Positions 51,335 through 61,027 are shown, counted from the stretch's first letter. The stretch: 64,000 bases of DNA from JBAXTZ01 sp041666525 (GCA_041666525.1 JBAYGT010000001.1:186001-250000); one strand, 5' to 3'. The notes: generated from the sequence alone by a model not told the origin. A program made the numbers and translations.

Positions 51335-52657
51335 ATGTTTAATAAATTACTAATTGCCAACCGTGGCGAAATCGCAGTACGAATAATCCGCGCTTGCCGG
51401 GACCTGGGAGTGCAATCGGTAGCGGTCTATTCTGCTGCCGATGTTGCCTCCTTGCATGTGCTTTTAGCCGATGAAGCCCATTATATCGGACCGGCGGAAG
51501 CCAGTGAAAGCTATCTCAACATCGCCGCAATAATCGATGCCGCGAAAAAATCCGGGGCTGAAGCAATTCATCCCGGCTATGGTTTTTTATCAGAGAATGC
51601 GGCATTTGCCGCCGCCGTCACTGATGCCGGTTTAGCCTGGGTCGGGCCACCGGCTGATACCATCAATCTTGTTGGAAATAAAGATTCTGCGCGCGCTGCG
51701 ATGCGCGCCGCCGGACTACCGTTAATTCCCGGAAGCTCGGTGTTGTCCGGTCCGGAAGAAGCGCTCAGTGAAGCCGATCGGGTTGGTTATCCGGCAATTT
51801 TCAAGCCAGTTGCCGGCGGCGGCGGGCAGGGAATGTTTGTTGTAAACAACCGGGCAGAATTAATCGAGCGCTTAGACACAATCGGGCTTGCGAAAGACGC
51901 TTTCTTTGTTGAACGTTATGTTTCCGATGCCCGCCATATTGAAGTTCAAATTGTCGCCGACAGTTTTGGACACTGCATCCATCTGGGCGAACGTGAATGT
52001 TCATTGCAACGCCGGCATCAGAAAATTCTGGAGGAAGCGCCATCCAGCGCATTGACCGATTCACTGCGCCAGGAAGTCGGGGCCTTGGCAACGACCGCTG
52101 CCAAAAGTATTGACTATACCAATGTTGGCACAGTCGAATTTATCTTCGACAAGCAAACCCGTCAATTCTATTTTATGGAAATAAATCCGCGCATTCAGGT
52201 CGAACATGCGATTACTGAAATTATCACCGGATTTGATATCGTCCGCAGGCAAATTCGGATTGCCGCTAAAGAGCACTTCAATACCAAGCAGAGCAATATT
52301 GAATTCTATGGCCATTCACTGGAATGCCGGATAAATGCTGAGGATCCCGAAAACAGCTTCATGCCCAGCCCGGGAACCATTGATTACTATCATCAACCCG
52401 GCGGCCCCTTCGTCCGCATCGACAGCGGCGTAGCCGCAGGCTCAACAATCCCGATGTACTACGATTCACTTATTTCAAAATTAATCGTGTACGGACGTAC
52501 CCGCGGCGATGCCATTCGCCACGCCAAGCGGGCACTTGCCGAATACAAGATTACCGGCATCAAAACAACTATTGGTCTGCACCGGCAGGTATTGGAAAAT
52601 CCGGATTTCTGCCGCGGCAACACTTCTACCCGATTCATTGATGACTTCGTGTCTTAA
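51335..52657 (+). CDS. Biotin carboxylase (AccC family), orphan
   Basis: ATP-dependent carboxylation of biotin on a carrier protein. The ATP-grasp enzyme is complete: LLIANRGEIAVRIIRAC, EAIHPGYGFLSENA, GGGGQGMFVV, ERECSLQRRHQKILEEAPS, EINPRIQVEHAITE and RINAEDPE. It is 440 residues long. No biotin carrier, AccA/D or carboxyltransferase gene is near; it has its own promoter and terminator. It could serve acetyl-CoA carboxylase or a separate decarboxylase/carboxylase system, so no gene symbol is given. Confidence 0.92.
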   Translation: MFNKLLIANRGEIAVRIIRACRDLGVQSVAVYSAADVASLHVLLADEAHYIGPAEASESYLNIAAIIDAAKKSGAEAIHPGYGFLSENAAFAAAVTDAGLAWVGPPADTINLVGNKDSARAAMRAAGLPLIPGSSVLSGPEEALSEADRVGYPAIFKPVAGGGGQGMFVVNNRAELIERLDTIGLAKDAFFVERYVSDARHIEVQIVADSFGHCIHLGERECSLQRRHQKILEEAPSSALTDSLRQEVGALATTAAKSIDYTNVGTVEFIFDKQTRQFYFMEINPRIQVEHAITEIITGFDIVRRQIRIAAKEHFNTKQSNIEFYGHSLECRINAEDPENSFMPSPGTIDYYHQPGGPFVRIDSGVAAGSTIPMYYDSLISKLIVYGRTRGDAIRHAKRALAEYKITGIKTTIGLHRQVLENPDFCRGNTSTRFIDDFVS

Positions 52658-52663
52658 TAAAAG

Positions 52664-52707
52664 CGAAGGGGCTGCACCAAAACTTATGTTTCAGTGCAGC
52701 CCCTTCG
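52664..52707. terminator. Bidirectional rho-independent terminator
   Basis: A 14-bp stem (CGAAGGGGCTGCAC and its complement) between the converging biotin carboxylase and glutamate dehydrogenase genes, with T-rich flanks on both strands. Confidence 0.9.
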
Positions 52708-52728
52708 TATTTTTCATTAAATGTTAAA

Positions 52729-53973
52729 TCAGCACCAACCACGCTGTTTCATACCGTGTTCCAGACGGCTTAATGCGACAATGTACGCGCCAATCCGCAT
52801 GCTGGTATCAAATTTTTTCGAAGTGCTATGTACACGGTCAAACGCTTTAACCATGAAATCTTCTTGTTTTGCGCGAACAACATCGGCATCCCAGTAAAAT
52901 CTGTCGATATTCTGGACCCACTCAAAATAACTGACGGTAACACCACCGGCATTTGCCAACACGTCCGGCACAACCAGCACGCCTTTTTTGTAGAGGTACT
53001 CATCGGCATCCGGATTCGTAGGGCCGTTTGCACCTTCAACAATAATCTTTGCCCGGATCAAATGGCAATTGTCTATCGTGATTTGATTTTCCAACGCCGC
53101 CGGTACCAGAATATCAACATCAAGTTCTAACAGTTCCTCGTTTGATAACCGAACCGTTCCGGCCGGATAATCTTCAATTGGACGCTGCTGATTGGAATAC
53201 TTTTCCATTTCATACGGATTAAAACCGTTCGGATTGTAGATAGCGCCGTAAACATCGCTGACTGCAACAACTTTTGCGCCCTGGTCATGAATAATTTTTG
53301 CCGAAAAGCTGCCAACATTACCAAAACCCTGTACTGCCACGGTAGTATTCTTGATATCCATACCCAACCGTTTACAGGCTTCACGAGCAGTAATCATTAC
53401 GCCGCGGCCGGTTGCTTCGGCGCGTCCGAGCGACCCCCCCATTTCAATCGGTTTGCCGGTAATAACTCCCGGTACAGTATAGCCCTTGAATTTTGCATAT
53501 TCATCCGACATCCAACCCATCATCTGCATGTTAGTATTAACATCCGGCGCCGGAATATCGGTATATTCGCCAATGAAACTGGCAATTTTCTGGATATAGC
53601 CGCGTGATAATTGTTCCAATTCGCGTTGACTCAATGTACGCGGATCAACAATAACACCACCCTTACCACCGCCGAGCGGAAGTCCTAACACCGTGCATTT
53701 GACTGTCATCCAAAACGCCAATGTCTTAACTTCATCCAGGCATACGTCCTGATGGAAGCGAATACCGCCTTTAGCTGGTCCCAATGCCGTATTGTGCTGA
53801 GCGCGAAAACCTTTGAATACTTTGAGTGATCCGTCATCCATCCGCACCGGAATGCTCACCGACAGTACTCTGTCGCATTCATTGAGAATCGCCAGAACGT
53901 TCGGATCGAGCTTAACTGTGTCCGCCGCTTTTTTCAAGGGAATCATTGCCTGTTCGTAAATGTTTTGTGCCAC
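52729..53973 (-). CDS. gdhA: Glutamate dehydrogenase
   Basis: Interconverts glutamate and 2-oxoglutarate plus ammonia with NAD(P). The Glu/Leu/Phe/Val dehydrogenase blocks are present: GPAKGGIRFHQDV and LPLGGGKGGVIVDPR (catalytic Lys region), APDVNT, then VQGFGNVGSFSA (nucleotide fold) and PAALENQI. The frame opens at a TTG (53985) that itself forms the SD; the GTG at 53973, 5 bp after GGAGG, is the start (414 residues). Likely catabolic or ammonia-assimilating; cofactor choice is not read from the sequence. Confidence 0.95.
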   Translation of the reverse strand: MAQNIYEQAMIPLKKAADTVKLDPNVLAILNECDRVLSVSIPVRMDDGSLKVFKGFRAQHNTALGPAKGGIRFHQDVCLDEVKTLAFWMTVKCTVLGLPLGGGKGGVIVDPRTLSQRELEQLSRGYIQKIASFIGEYTDIPAPDVNTNMQMMGWMSDEYAKFKGYTVPGVITGKPIEMGGSLGRAEATGRGVMITAREACKRLGMDIKNTTVAVQGFGNVGSFSAKIIHDQGAKVVAVSDVYGAIYNPNGFNPYEMEKYSNQQRPIEDYPAGTVRLSNEELLELDVDILVPAALENQITIDNCHLIRAKIIVEGANGPTNPDADEYLYKKGVLVVPDVLANAGGVTVSYFEWVQNIDRFYWDADVVRAKQEDFMVKAFDRVHSTSKKFDTSMRIGAYIVALSRLEHGMKQRGWC

Positions 53974-54048
53974 AATTTCCTCCAATTTTTTTAGTTCGTA
54001 TTATATATATTAGCCATAAATCGAAAATATCCTGCTAAACTAAAAAAT

Positions 54049-54831
54049 TTATTTTATTCCAATCACGCCGGCTGCCAAACCCAGATATTCGTGCAAGGCA
54101 GTAACCGAATACTCCATGCCGCCCGGCAACAGGTCTGCCCAAACAAATTGATATCGGGGCGGCGAAAGATAGCCGGCTGGCAAACAAGTAATTTTCATAT
54201 CATATTCAAGCGCCTTCATCGCGTTAGAAAACAACCGCTCCGAACGCGGCACATGGCTGGCCGAAGTTACCAGTATCAGTTTGCGCCAACCATTATCGCG
54301 GCAAATTTCAATAGTATTGACTGCATTATCGTCGGTGTCTTTGGCGGTATCATCAATGATGATTTTGTTTTCCGGCACTCCGAGCGCTATTGCATAACGC
54401 TTAACTGCCTGGCACTCTGCTGATTTTACACCCAAAACTGAACCGGAAGTGATCAGCAAATAAGTATTGGTTTGTTTTTGTGCGCGCAGCGCCGTGATAA
54501 ATCGTGCCGAAGAACTTAAACCGAGCGTACCATTGCCGCCAAAGTCCGGCGTATCCGCAACCGATCCACCCCCCAGCAAAACAACTACATCCCCGGAAAC
54601 CGACTGTGGAAAAGGTTGGGCATATTCCAGCGGTCTCAGTAAGAAATTTTCAACCGGCCGGATACTTAATAAATAAATTAAAATCAACGTCAGCGCGAGC
54701 AGCCATTTAGTTTTTACCAATCCGCGAACATTGCGCATATTAATCAATACAATAATCAATGTCAATACAAATAATCCCGGCGGCATAACAAACGCCTGAA
54801 TTATTTTTTTGGCGATGAACAGATATTCCAA
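54049..54831 (-). CDS. YdcF/DUF218 family membrane protein (SanA/ElyC-like)
   Basis: A 260-residue protein with two N-terminal TM helices and a DUF218 domain: VVVLLGGGSVAD, LLITSGSVLG, IIIDDTAKDTDDNAVNT, LVTSASHVPRSERLF. Members such as ElyC affect envelope and undecaprenyl-lipid steps; function here is not known. The start is TTG with AGGAGGGG 5 bp upstream. Directly follows the Gfo/Idh gene. Confidence 0.88.
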   Translation of the reverse strand: MEYLFIAKKIIQAFVMPPGLFVLTLIIVLINMRNVRGLVKTKWLLALTLILIYLLSIRPVENFLLRPLEYAQPFPQSVSGDVVVLLGGGSVADTPDFGGNGTLGLSSSARFITALRAQKQTNTYLLITSGSVLGVKSAECQAVKRYAIALGVPENKIIIDDTAKDTDDNAVNTIEICRDNGWRKLILVTSASHVPRSERLFSNAMKALEYDMKITCLPAGYLSPPRYQFVWADLLPGGMEYSVTALHEYLGLAAGVIGIK

Positions 54832-54839
54832 ATCCCCTC

Positions 54840-55952
54840 CTATAAACCGGCAAAGCGTGCAAGCAGCAACGCCGTGCGCAGCGATTCGCGTCCGTCTTGC
54901 ATGGTTACCCGCTGAACATAATCTTTATCGCGAATGGCAAAGATCAAATCCAGCATTGCCAGCCGTACACATTCCTGATAAGTTTCGTATTTGTTTTGCG
55001 GCAACTCCAGGTTGACTTTGGCACGATATTTAACCGCATACGGCTTACCGCTTGCCCAACCATTCATTTTGTCGCCGGAATACGTTTCAATAATTTTCGC
55101 ATCACTAATATATTCTTGCGCCCACTCCTGCAATATCTCATATTCACGTTCATCAACCAACACGTCCAGTTTCATACGCAACGGCACCCAGCCCCGCAAC
55201 ACTGTGTAGCCACGCGCACAAGTAAACTTCATCGTTGTTTCCTCAAACCGCTGCGGTTGCGTAAAAAAATGCGTGAAAGTGCCGAGAATACCGCCACTAT
55301 ACCGGACGATGCCACAACTCTTATCGGCTACACCGTCAAACCGGTTCGCCTCAACGGAAAATCCGTCCAATGCATTTTCCCCGGTCAGCCAGGAGAACAA
55401 ATCGAAAAAATGCACACCATGCTCAACCCAAACACCACCGCTTTTGGACTTATCCCAAAACCAGTGCGCTGGTTTTAGCAGCTCGTCACTTGCATAGTTT
55501 TCAATACTCTGGTGCGTTGTCGGACCGAGAATGTTCATATGATAAAGCTCTTTTAGCTTGCGATTAATCGGATTATAGCGTTGAACATAATCAAGAATCA
55601 ACCGTACGCCATTTGTCTCAACGGCACGAATAATCGCGTCGGCTTCAGCCAGCGATGTACCCATCGGTTTTTCGCAAAATATGTGTTTTTTGTTGTTGGC
55701 AGCAGCAACGCAATATCCGGAATGAGTGTAGGGCGGGGTGCTGATAACCACTATGTCAACTTCCGGATTTTGTATCAAATCATAGCCTTCACTGTAAGTT
55801 TTCACGCCAAACCGTTGCTCGGCAAGCTGACGTTGAGCAATCGAGACGTCACAAATTGCCGTGATTTTCAACTGCGGCATCGACAAAAAAGCCTCAGCCA
55901 GAAATTCACCGAAACTGCCGTAACCGATCATACCTACACCAAGTTTTTTCAT
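54840..55952 (-). CDS. Gfo/Idh/MocA family oxidoreductase
   Basis: A 370-residue NAD(P)-dependent sugar or polyol dehydrogenase. An N-terminal Rossmann fold (GMIGYGSFGEFLA), the EKPMGTSLAEADAI block with the catalytic Lys, and a C-terminal alpha/beta domain with WVEHGVHFFDL. The substrate is unknown. Start at ATG 55952, with GGAGG 6 bp upstream; a TTG or ATG at 55967 is inside the previous gene end. Coupled to the DUF624-like gene upstream and the YdcF gene downstream. Confidence 0.92.
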   Translation of the reverse strand: MKKLGVGMIGYGSFGEFLAEAFLSMPQLKITAICDVSIAQRQLAEQRFGVKTYSEGYDLIQNPEVDIVVISTPPYTHSGYCVAAANNKKHIFCEKPMGTSLAEADAIIRAVETNGVRLILDYVQRYNPINRKLKELYHMNILGPTTHQSIENYASDELLKPAHWFWDKSKSGGVWVEHGVHFFDLFSWLTGENALDGFSVEANRFDGVADKSCGIVRYSGGILGTFTHFFTQPQRFEETTMKFTCARGYTVLRGWVPLRMKLDVLVDEREYEILQEWAQEYISDAKIIETYSGDKMNGWASGKPYAVKYRAKVNLELPQNKYETYQECVRLAMLDLIFAIRDKDYVQRVTMQDGRESLRTALLLARFAGL

Positions 55953-55963
55953 AACATCCTCCG

Positions 55964-56599
55964 TCACTTTCTCAGCTTATATTTCTTAATCCGATTAATA
56001 ACCGCGGCGTTACTGATAAACGACAACAACGGCATTCCTCCCAGAAAAACCGGCACAAAAAGTCCGGAAAATAGTACCGCTAACAACATGATTCCGCCGC
56101 ATACCATAAGCGAAAATATCGGTGCTGCAAACAGTGTTAAAAATCCGTTTTTCAAAGCCACACGCACACTTTTTTGATGCTGTTCAAAAAAATAAGCCAC
56201 CGCATAAATCTGAATCATCAGCCACAACACCAGCATCACAATAAAAAAGCTGCGTAAAAGAACTGCCCAAAACGCATCAATTTTTTCATAGTACATAATA
56301 TTAACCAACATAACCAGTAATATCAGAGCATTTGCAACGAACCATATCCAGGCAGCCCGCCAGTATTTCTTCGCGCCTTCATAAACTAAACTAAAAGTTC
56401 GGCCGATGCCATAATCTTCACCATATACCATAACCGAAGTACAATAAAACATCCCGAACAACGCCAGCGGCGCCAACACGACCGTCATAGACACAAGCAC
56501 CACAACAATATTCAACAGCATCATTTCCACCGCTAAATCCCACCAGCGTTGAAAAGCTATGCAATACACCGCCCAAGCGGCTTTAATCTCTTCTAACAA
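55964..56599 (-). CDS. DUF624/YesL-like membrane protein
   Basis: A 211-residue polytopic protein with about five hydrophobic helices. The arrangement (an N-terminal AFQRWWDLAVEMMLLNIVVVL, FGMFYCTSVMVYGEDYGI, a long YYEKIDAFWAVLLRSFFIVMLVLW helix pair and a basic C-terminus) resembles DUF624/YesL proteins, which often sit with sugar-uptake genes. The match is by general pattern, not a sharp motif. The start is TTG with AGAGGTGG upstream. Adjoins the Gfo/Idh gene. Confidence 0.65.
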   Translation of the reverse strand: MLEEIKAAWAVYCIAFQRWWDLAVEMMLLNIVVVLVSMTVVLAPLALFGMFYCTSVMVYGEDYGIGRTFSLVYEGAKKYWRAAWIWFVANALILLVMLVNIMYYEKIDAFWAVLLRSFFIVMLVLWLMIQIYAVAYFFEQHQKSVRVALKNGFLTLFAAPIFSLMVCGGIMLLAVLFSGLFVPVFLGGMPLLSFISNAAVINRIKKYKLRK

Positions 56600-56628
56600 A
56601 ATCCACCTCTTTCAGCCATCTCTGTTCC

Positions 56629-56656
56629 AAATCCCATTCCCTAAATCCCATTCCCA
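56629..56656. repeat. 14-bp tandem duplication
   Basis: Two copies of AAATCCCATTCCC(T/A) in the 61-bp gap between the PRD and DUF624-like genes, differing at one base. No function seen. Confidence 0.7.
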
Positions 56657-56660
56657 TTAA

Positions 56661-57017
56661 CTAACAACTGCAATCATTAAAAAATTGATTCAAGTGCAAA
56701 TAAAAATAGCCGCGTTCGGTATCGGGAAAAGTCATATTTAAGCAGTCTTCAATATCATCGACCGCTTCCACACATGTAAAATAAGCCGGTGCGGCGCGTA
56801 CCTCGTCAACGACCGTTTGAGTTAGTTCCGGAGCCGTTTCCTTACCGTTCACCCGCCCGATTGCGATAATCAGATGTGCAAAAAACGTTGCAGCATTATT
56901 CATCGTCAACTCGATATCCCACTTTGTTTTGAACATATCGACAACAGCGTTTAAACGGACACCGTCTGCAGCGGTAATTTGACCGGCATCCAAATACTGT
57001 TGAAATATATCGCTCAT
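56661..57017 (-). CDS. Stand-alone PRD (PTS regulation domain) protein
   Basis: A 118-residue protein from the ATG at 57017 (GGAGGG 4 bp upstream). It looks like a single PRD: the helix with FFAHLIIAIGRVNGKE holds the His that, in antiterminators such as LicT, is phosphorylated by PTS HPr. There is no RNA- or DNA-binding domain and no EIIA. It ends in CSC. Possible roles are a partner or decoy for other PRD proteins. Lies between the RocB-like and DUF624-like genes. Confidence 0.72.
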   Translation of the reverse strand: MSDIFQQYLDAGQITAADGVRLNAVVDMFKTKWDIELTMNNAATFFAHLIIAIGRVNGKETAPELTQTVVDEVRAAPAYFTCVEAVDDIEDCLNMTFPDTERGYFYLHLNQFFNDCSC

Positions 57018-57074
57018 ACGCCCTCCATTTATCACGCATTAATCTGGTCTTCAGAAAATTCTATCAACATTATG

Positions 57075-58727
57075 CTATTCAAAAAAATCGAAAATATCAT
57101 CAATAAGTGTTCTAAGTAATAATGGCGCTTTTTCGAATGAATATTTTTTATGAAGCCGTTCGGTTGATTTATGCGGGTCACGGCCATGCGGACCAAAATT
57201 TATTACCGGTAAGTTTAGTTTGCGGATTTCTTCCACCGGCACCGAATAAGTACGGCCCCAGCTCGGCATGTTCGGTGCTAGTCCGTCGATTACTGCTTCC
57301 GCATCTTGAACCGCAAAATAACTCAAATCTGACAACCCCTGAAAATAGCGTTGTTTTAATACCGCTTCGCCATATTCTGTTTTTGCACGTTCAGTCAAGC
57401 GGTCAGCGCAACTTAATAAATGTCTTTCGAATGCGCCCGCCGTTTTTAAGCTGACGTGCGGATAATAAGGCGGCGCAAAAAACATTATTATCATCGGTTC
57501 ACGCAACGGACAAATTTCGTACAAAGCACTTATAATGCGAATATTCAGCTCGCGTTCATCGACATCCGGCAGTTGTGAATATTTCTCGATGCAATCGTTA
57601 ACTACCCGCTCTATGCGGTTCGCATCTCCCTGCGCCACGATTTTGCAAAATTCGCTATAGTTAAGTACCTGCGGATTAAAATGTAATTCTTTTACCGGCA
57701 GCTTGGTACGGTTTTTATAAATCGCGGCTTGTTCCAGCACCCGGGTACAAGCCGCGTCTAGTGCGTCTTTAGCAACGACACGAAATTTTTCGATTGCTGT
57801 TTCCGGTGTCGTGTTGAAAGTCTGTAAATTATAGTACATCGCTGCCGCAATCGGCGTTTGTACCGAATATAATTCCTTCAAATCCTTAAATTTCAAGCAA
57901 ATCGGCGGCAACGTCATTTCTGCGCCGTCATAGTCACTAAAATCAGTATTAACTTCCACCCGCCGGAGAAATTCAGCGGCAATAAAATCCGGATTAATCC
58001 CTGACAGCGATTCGCCGACATGCGTTTCTTTGCCAACAAAATAAAATCCCGGCAGCAATTTACCAACTGTTCCCAAATACACGTAACGGTTGTCATCGCC
58101 CGGATAGGAAGCAAAATTCGGTTCACAGTTAACCACAACCTGCGCTTGTAATTTTCTTTCACTCAATAACTCATTGGCAAATTTTACCGCCGCAAGCGCG
58201 CCCTCGGAATTCGTTTCCTCATCCGGCACCGTCAGCAGCAGAACGTTTCCTTTAAACCCTTTATCGGCGGCTAATTGTTCAAGCAACGCCATTTGCATTG
58301 CCACACCGCACTTCATATCCATTACGCCGCGACCAAACAACCACTCCCCGGTTGCCAGATCCGCTGCCGCATCATTGCCAAAGAAACCGTCTTTAATCGC
58401 TTGCATGTATTCATAGGGTTTAAATGCCAACGACCGTAACGGGCCATAGTCTTCAATGTCCACGGTATCCATATGTCCGACAAATATTAATGTTTCCTTG
58501 CACTTGCCTTTATCCAGCAACGCCGCAACAAATGACCGTCCCAATTTATCGTTGAGCGGTTTAATGAATAAATTCTGCGGACACTCGGCAAAATATGGCA
58601 GCGTTCCCAGTAATCGGTGTACCAGCTCTGCCATAGTCTGTTCATTTCTCGTGCCAGACACACTGTTTTGTCCGACCAACTCCAACAGCAACTTCTCTAA
58701 ACCCGCCGGATCATTCCACTTCAACAC
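57075..58727 (-). CDS. M20 family metallohydrolase, RocB-like
   Basis: A 550-residue peptidase-family M20 enzyme. Metal and catalytic motifs: VGHMDTVDIED (HxD), GVMDMKCG (bridging Asp) and TVPDEETNSEGA (catalytic Glu pair). The length and the long central insert fit RocB, an arginine-use protein in Bacillus whose own reaction is undefined. No arginine genes adjoin. The start is GTG with GGAGGG 5 bp upstream. Confidence 0.87.
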   Translation of the reverse strand: MLKWNDPAGLEKLLLELVGQNSVSGTRNEQTMAELVHRLLGTLPYFAECPQNLFIKPLNDKLGRSFVAALLDKGKCKETLIFVGHMDTVDIEDYGPLRSLAFKPYEYMQAIKDGFFGNDAAADLATGEWLFGRGVMDMKCGVAMQMALLEQLAADKGFKGNVLLLTVPDEETNSEGALAAVKFANELLSERKLQAQVVVNCEPNFASYPGDDNRYVYLGTVGKLLPGFYFVGKETHVGESLSGINPDFIAAEFLRRVEVNTDFSDYDGAEMTLPPICLKFKDLKELYSVQTPIAAAMYYNLQTFNTTPETAIEKFRVVAKDALDAACTRVLEQAAIYKNRTKLPVKELHFNPQVLNYSEFCKIVAQGDANRIERVVNDCIEKYSQLPDVDERELNIRIISALYEICPLREPMIIMFFAPPYYPHVSLKTAGAFERHLLSCADRLTERAKTEYGEAVLKQRYFQGLSDLSYFAVQDAEAVIDGLAPNMPSWGRTYSVPVEEIRKLNLPVINFGPHGRDPHKSTERLHKKYSFEKAPLLLRTLIDDIFDFFE

Positions 58728-58754
58728 AATTCCCTCCAGACAATTCTTAAATTC

Positions 58755-60002
58755 TCAATAATTTTGTTTACAATTACTAACGTCCTGACTACTTTCTCCC
58801 CATAACCGCGCTGCCACAACTGTCAGTCCGCATATTATCCATAACGCGCGGGTCACCTGTGTCAGATGTAGCGAATAGTCAAACAGTCCCATACACAACC
58901 AGCCGGTCAACGCTACAAATCCGGCTAGTAATAGCGGATTAGCGACCGGCAACCGGCGAAATTGGCGCCAAAAGGTCTGCAGATATGTGCCGAATAAACA
59001 AACAAAAGCCATTAAACCAACAATGCCGGTTTCTACCAACCGTGCCAGAAAAACATTGTGAGCATGCGCCACCCGCTCTTTAAAAATAAAGCCGTGCTGA
59101 TAAAACTGATTAAATACTTTTTGGAACGTTGCTCCATTGCCAATTCCAAACGCCGGAAAATCGCGCCAAACATCCAGACTGTAACGCCAGAGCATTAACC
59201 GGTTGATATTTGTACGCGCACCAGTGTCAACAAACAATAACATCCGCGTTCTGATGTATGGCAACTGAAACATTCCAACAGCGATAATGATAATCACCAG
59301 CAGCGAATAACCCGCCCAGCGATATTTTTTTAGCAATAACAAAAACATTAACGTTTCAACTACAACTGCGATCCAGGCGTTGCGCCCACCATTAAAAACC
59401 GTGCCGCCAACTACAACTAACAGCGCCACTACTACTAACCACTTGGCACGCCGTCCGGCAACACTAATCAACGCCAGCAGCCACGGCCAAGCCAGGCAAT
59501 TGAGCCAATCCGGCAGTTGGAAAATCGATATTTCTAAAAAATATTTCGCGCTCTTGCGTCCCAATCCGGCAGCCAGGTAATTCCAGCAGACGTTTAGATC
59601 GACAAGAACGATACCTGCTATCCAGGCAAATAGCGCCACGTAAAACCAACTGCGGGTTTTTATCAACGCTGTAATCAAAAAAAATTGCAACGAGTACAGA
59701 ATAATATATTTTACTGACCAAATCAACGAATAATATGGATATATAGCAAACAATGAACAAACAATTTGTGCAACGAAATATATTGCGGTTACCAGCCATA
59801 AGTATTTCGGAACAATTATTTTGTTGCGCAAGAACGACAGGCTCAGCAAATACAGTGTTGAAGCAATAATTATCGCGATTGATGTATAGCTAAACCCAAA
59901 CGAGTTAGTGAACAACGAAACGATTAATAAGACCACAATCAGCTTATCAATATATACACCTAATTTTTTCATTATATTAATAACCCGATTGCCGCTCAGC
60001 AT
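58755..60002 (-). CDS. O-antigen ligase family protein (Wzy/WaaL type)
   Basis: A polytopic protein of up to 415 residues with about 11-12 TM helices and the Wzy_C region: NGGRNAWIAV, FGIGNGATFQKVF and, after an acceptor loop, ERVAHAHNVFLARLVETGIVGL, the conserved RxxxHAHN block of O-antigen ligases and polymerases. It would join or polymerise lipid-linked glycans on the outer face of the membrane. No other LPS gene is next to it. An ATG at 59972 is an alternative start; neither has a strong SD. Confidence 0.85.
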   Translation of the reverse strand: MLSGNRVINIMKKLGVYIDKLIVVLLIVSLFTNSFGFSYTSIAIIIASTLYLLSLSFLRNKIIVPKYLWLVTAIYFVAQIVCSLFAIYPYYSLIWSVKYIILYSLQFFLITALIKTRSWFYVALFAWIAGIVLVDLNVCWNYLAAGLGRKSAKYFLEISIFQLPDWLNCLAWPWLLALISVAGRRAKWLVVVALLVVVGGTVFNGGRNAWIAVVVETLMFLLLLKKYRWAGYSLLVIIIIAVGMFQLPYIRTRMLLFVDTGARTNINRLMLWRYSLDVWRDFPAFGIGNGATFQKVFNQFYQHGFIFKERVAHAHNVFLARLVETGIVGLMAFVCLFGTYLQTFWRQFRRLPVANPLLLAGFVALTGWLCMGLFDYSLHLTQVTRALWIICGLTVVAARLWGESSQDVSNCKQNY

Positions 60003-60016
60003 TTCAATGCCGTTTG

Positions 60017-60045
60017 TTGCTTACTCATTGTCATGATAGTATAAT
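60017..60045 (+). promoter_or_regulatory. Promoter of the esterase gene
   Basis: Plus strand TTGCTT (60017-60022), 17-bp spacer, TATAAT (60040-60045). Confidence 0.65.
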
Positions 60046-60083
60046 CTCCATACAAGGATTAATCAGATAGAGGAGGAACGACT

Positions 60084-60959
60084 TTGTCAACCAGCAAATC
60101 AGCCAAAGCCACCAAGCCCCTCAATGAAATACATCAGCCAACTGCAAAATTATTCAAGACTAACAAATCCGGCAGTGAAGTATATTTGATTGAGCACTTT
60201 CATTTGCCAATGTTAAACCGCACCCGCAAACTGTGGATATACCTGCCGCCTAGCTACAGCAACACCAATAAAGACCGGTTTGCCACAATATATATCAATG
60301 ATGGTCAAAACCTTTTTGAAGATTGCGGCAATGGTTGCTGGGAAGTAGCGAAAAAGCTTGATGAGTATTTCGCCATAACTGGTAAAGGTTGCATTGCCGT
60401 AGGCATCGAAAACGGCGAAGAGCTTCGCAATGACGAGTACTTGCCCTGGGTGGATGGTGAATACTACGCTAAAGATTGGCGTAACACAATTTATCCCTAT
60501 ATCAACGAACACTACCGGACGCGCCGAACCAGAAAATATACCGCATTTTTGGGCAGTTCACTAGGCGCTACCATTTTGCTTGAATTTCTTGCTCATCATC
60601 AAGACTTGATCGGTAAATTCGCGTTCTTTTCGCTGGCGGTTGAGGTTGATTACGACGAAACTATGGAAATGGCTGAATCTATCGAATTTTACGACTATTG
60701 CCGCTTGTATTTTGATATCGGTGAAACTGAAGGCAGCTCACAAGGTGAAGAGGAAATTGATGACGACGAGTTTATCTACCGAACTAATGAAATAGCAACC
60801 ATTCTCAAAGAAAACTCCCATTTGCCGGCGTTATTTGTCGTAGACACTGCACACGCCGATCATTCCGAATCATCTTGGGAAGCACGATTTTTGCTCGCGC
60901 TAAACTGGTTGCAAGACGACAGCGATTTTGGCGATGATTTGGAAGAATTGGTCATTTAA
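60084..60959 (+). CDS. Esterase-family alpha/beta hydrolase
   Basis: A 291-residue protein of the putative esterase (esterase D / enterochelin esterase-like) family. After a variable N-terminus come RKLWIYLPPSYS and YINDGQNLFED, the nucleophile elbow FLGSSLGA, then an acidic C-terminal region with DTAHADHSESSWEARF holding the likely catalytic His. No signal peptide, so cytoplasmic. The substrate is not known. The start is TTG at 60084 with a perfect AGGAGG 7 bp upstream. Monocistronic. Confidence 0.87.
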   Translation: MSTSKSAKATKPLNEIHQPTAKLFKTNKSGSEVYLIEHFHLPMLNRTRKLWIYLPPSYSNTNKDRFATIYINDGQNLFEDCGNGCWEVAKKLDEYFAITGKGCIAVGIENGEELRNDEYLPWVDGEYYAKDWRNTIYPYINEHYRTRRTRKYTAFLGSSLGATILLEFLAHHQDLIGKFAFFSLAVEVDYDETMEMAESIEFYDYCRLYFDIGETEGSSQGEEEIDDDEFIYRTNEIATILKENSHLPALFVVDTAHADHSESSWEARFLLALNWLQDDSDFGDDLEELVI

Positions 60960-60997
60960 TCCGACAATATCATATACCGTAGCCAGTTAATAAGCAA

Positions 60998-61027
60998 ACA
61001 AAACGCTCTCATATGAGAGCGTTTTGT
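60998..61027. terminator. Bidirectional rho-independent terminator
   Basis: A perfect palindrome, ACAAAACGCTCTCAT and its complement, between the converging esterase and outer-membrane-like genes. Confidence 0.85.
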
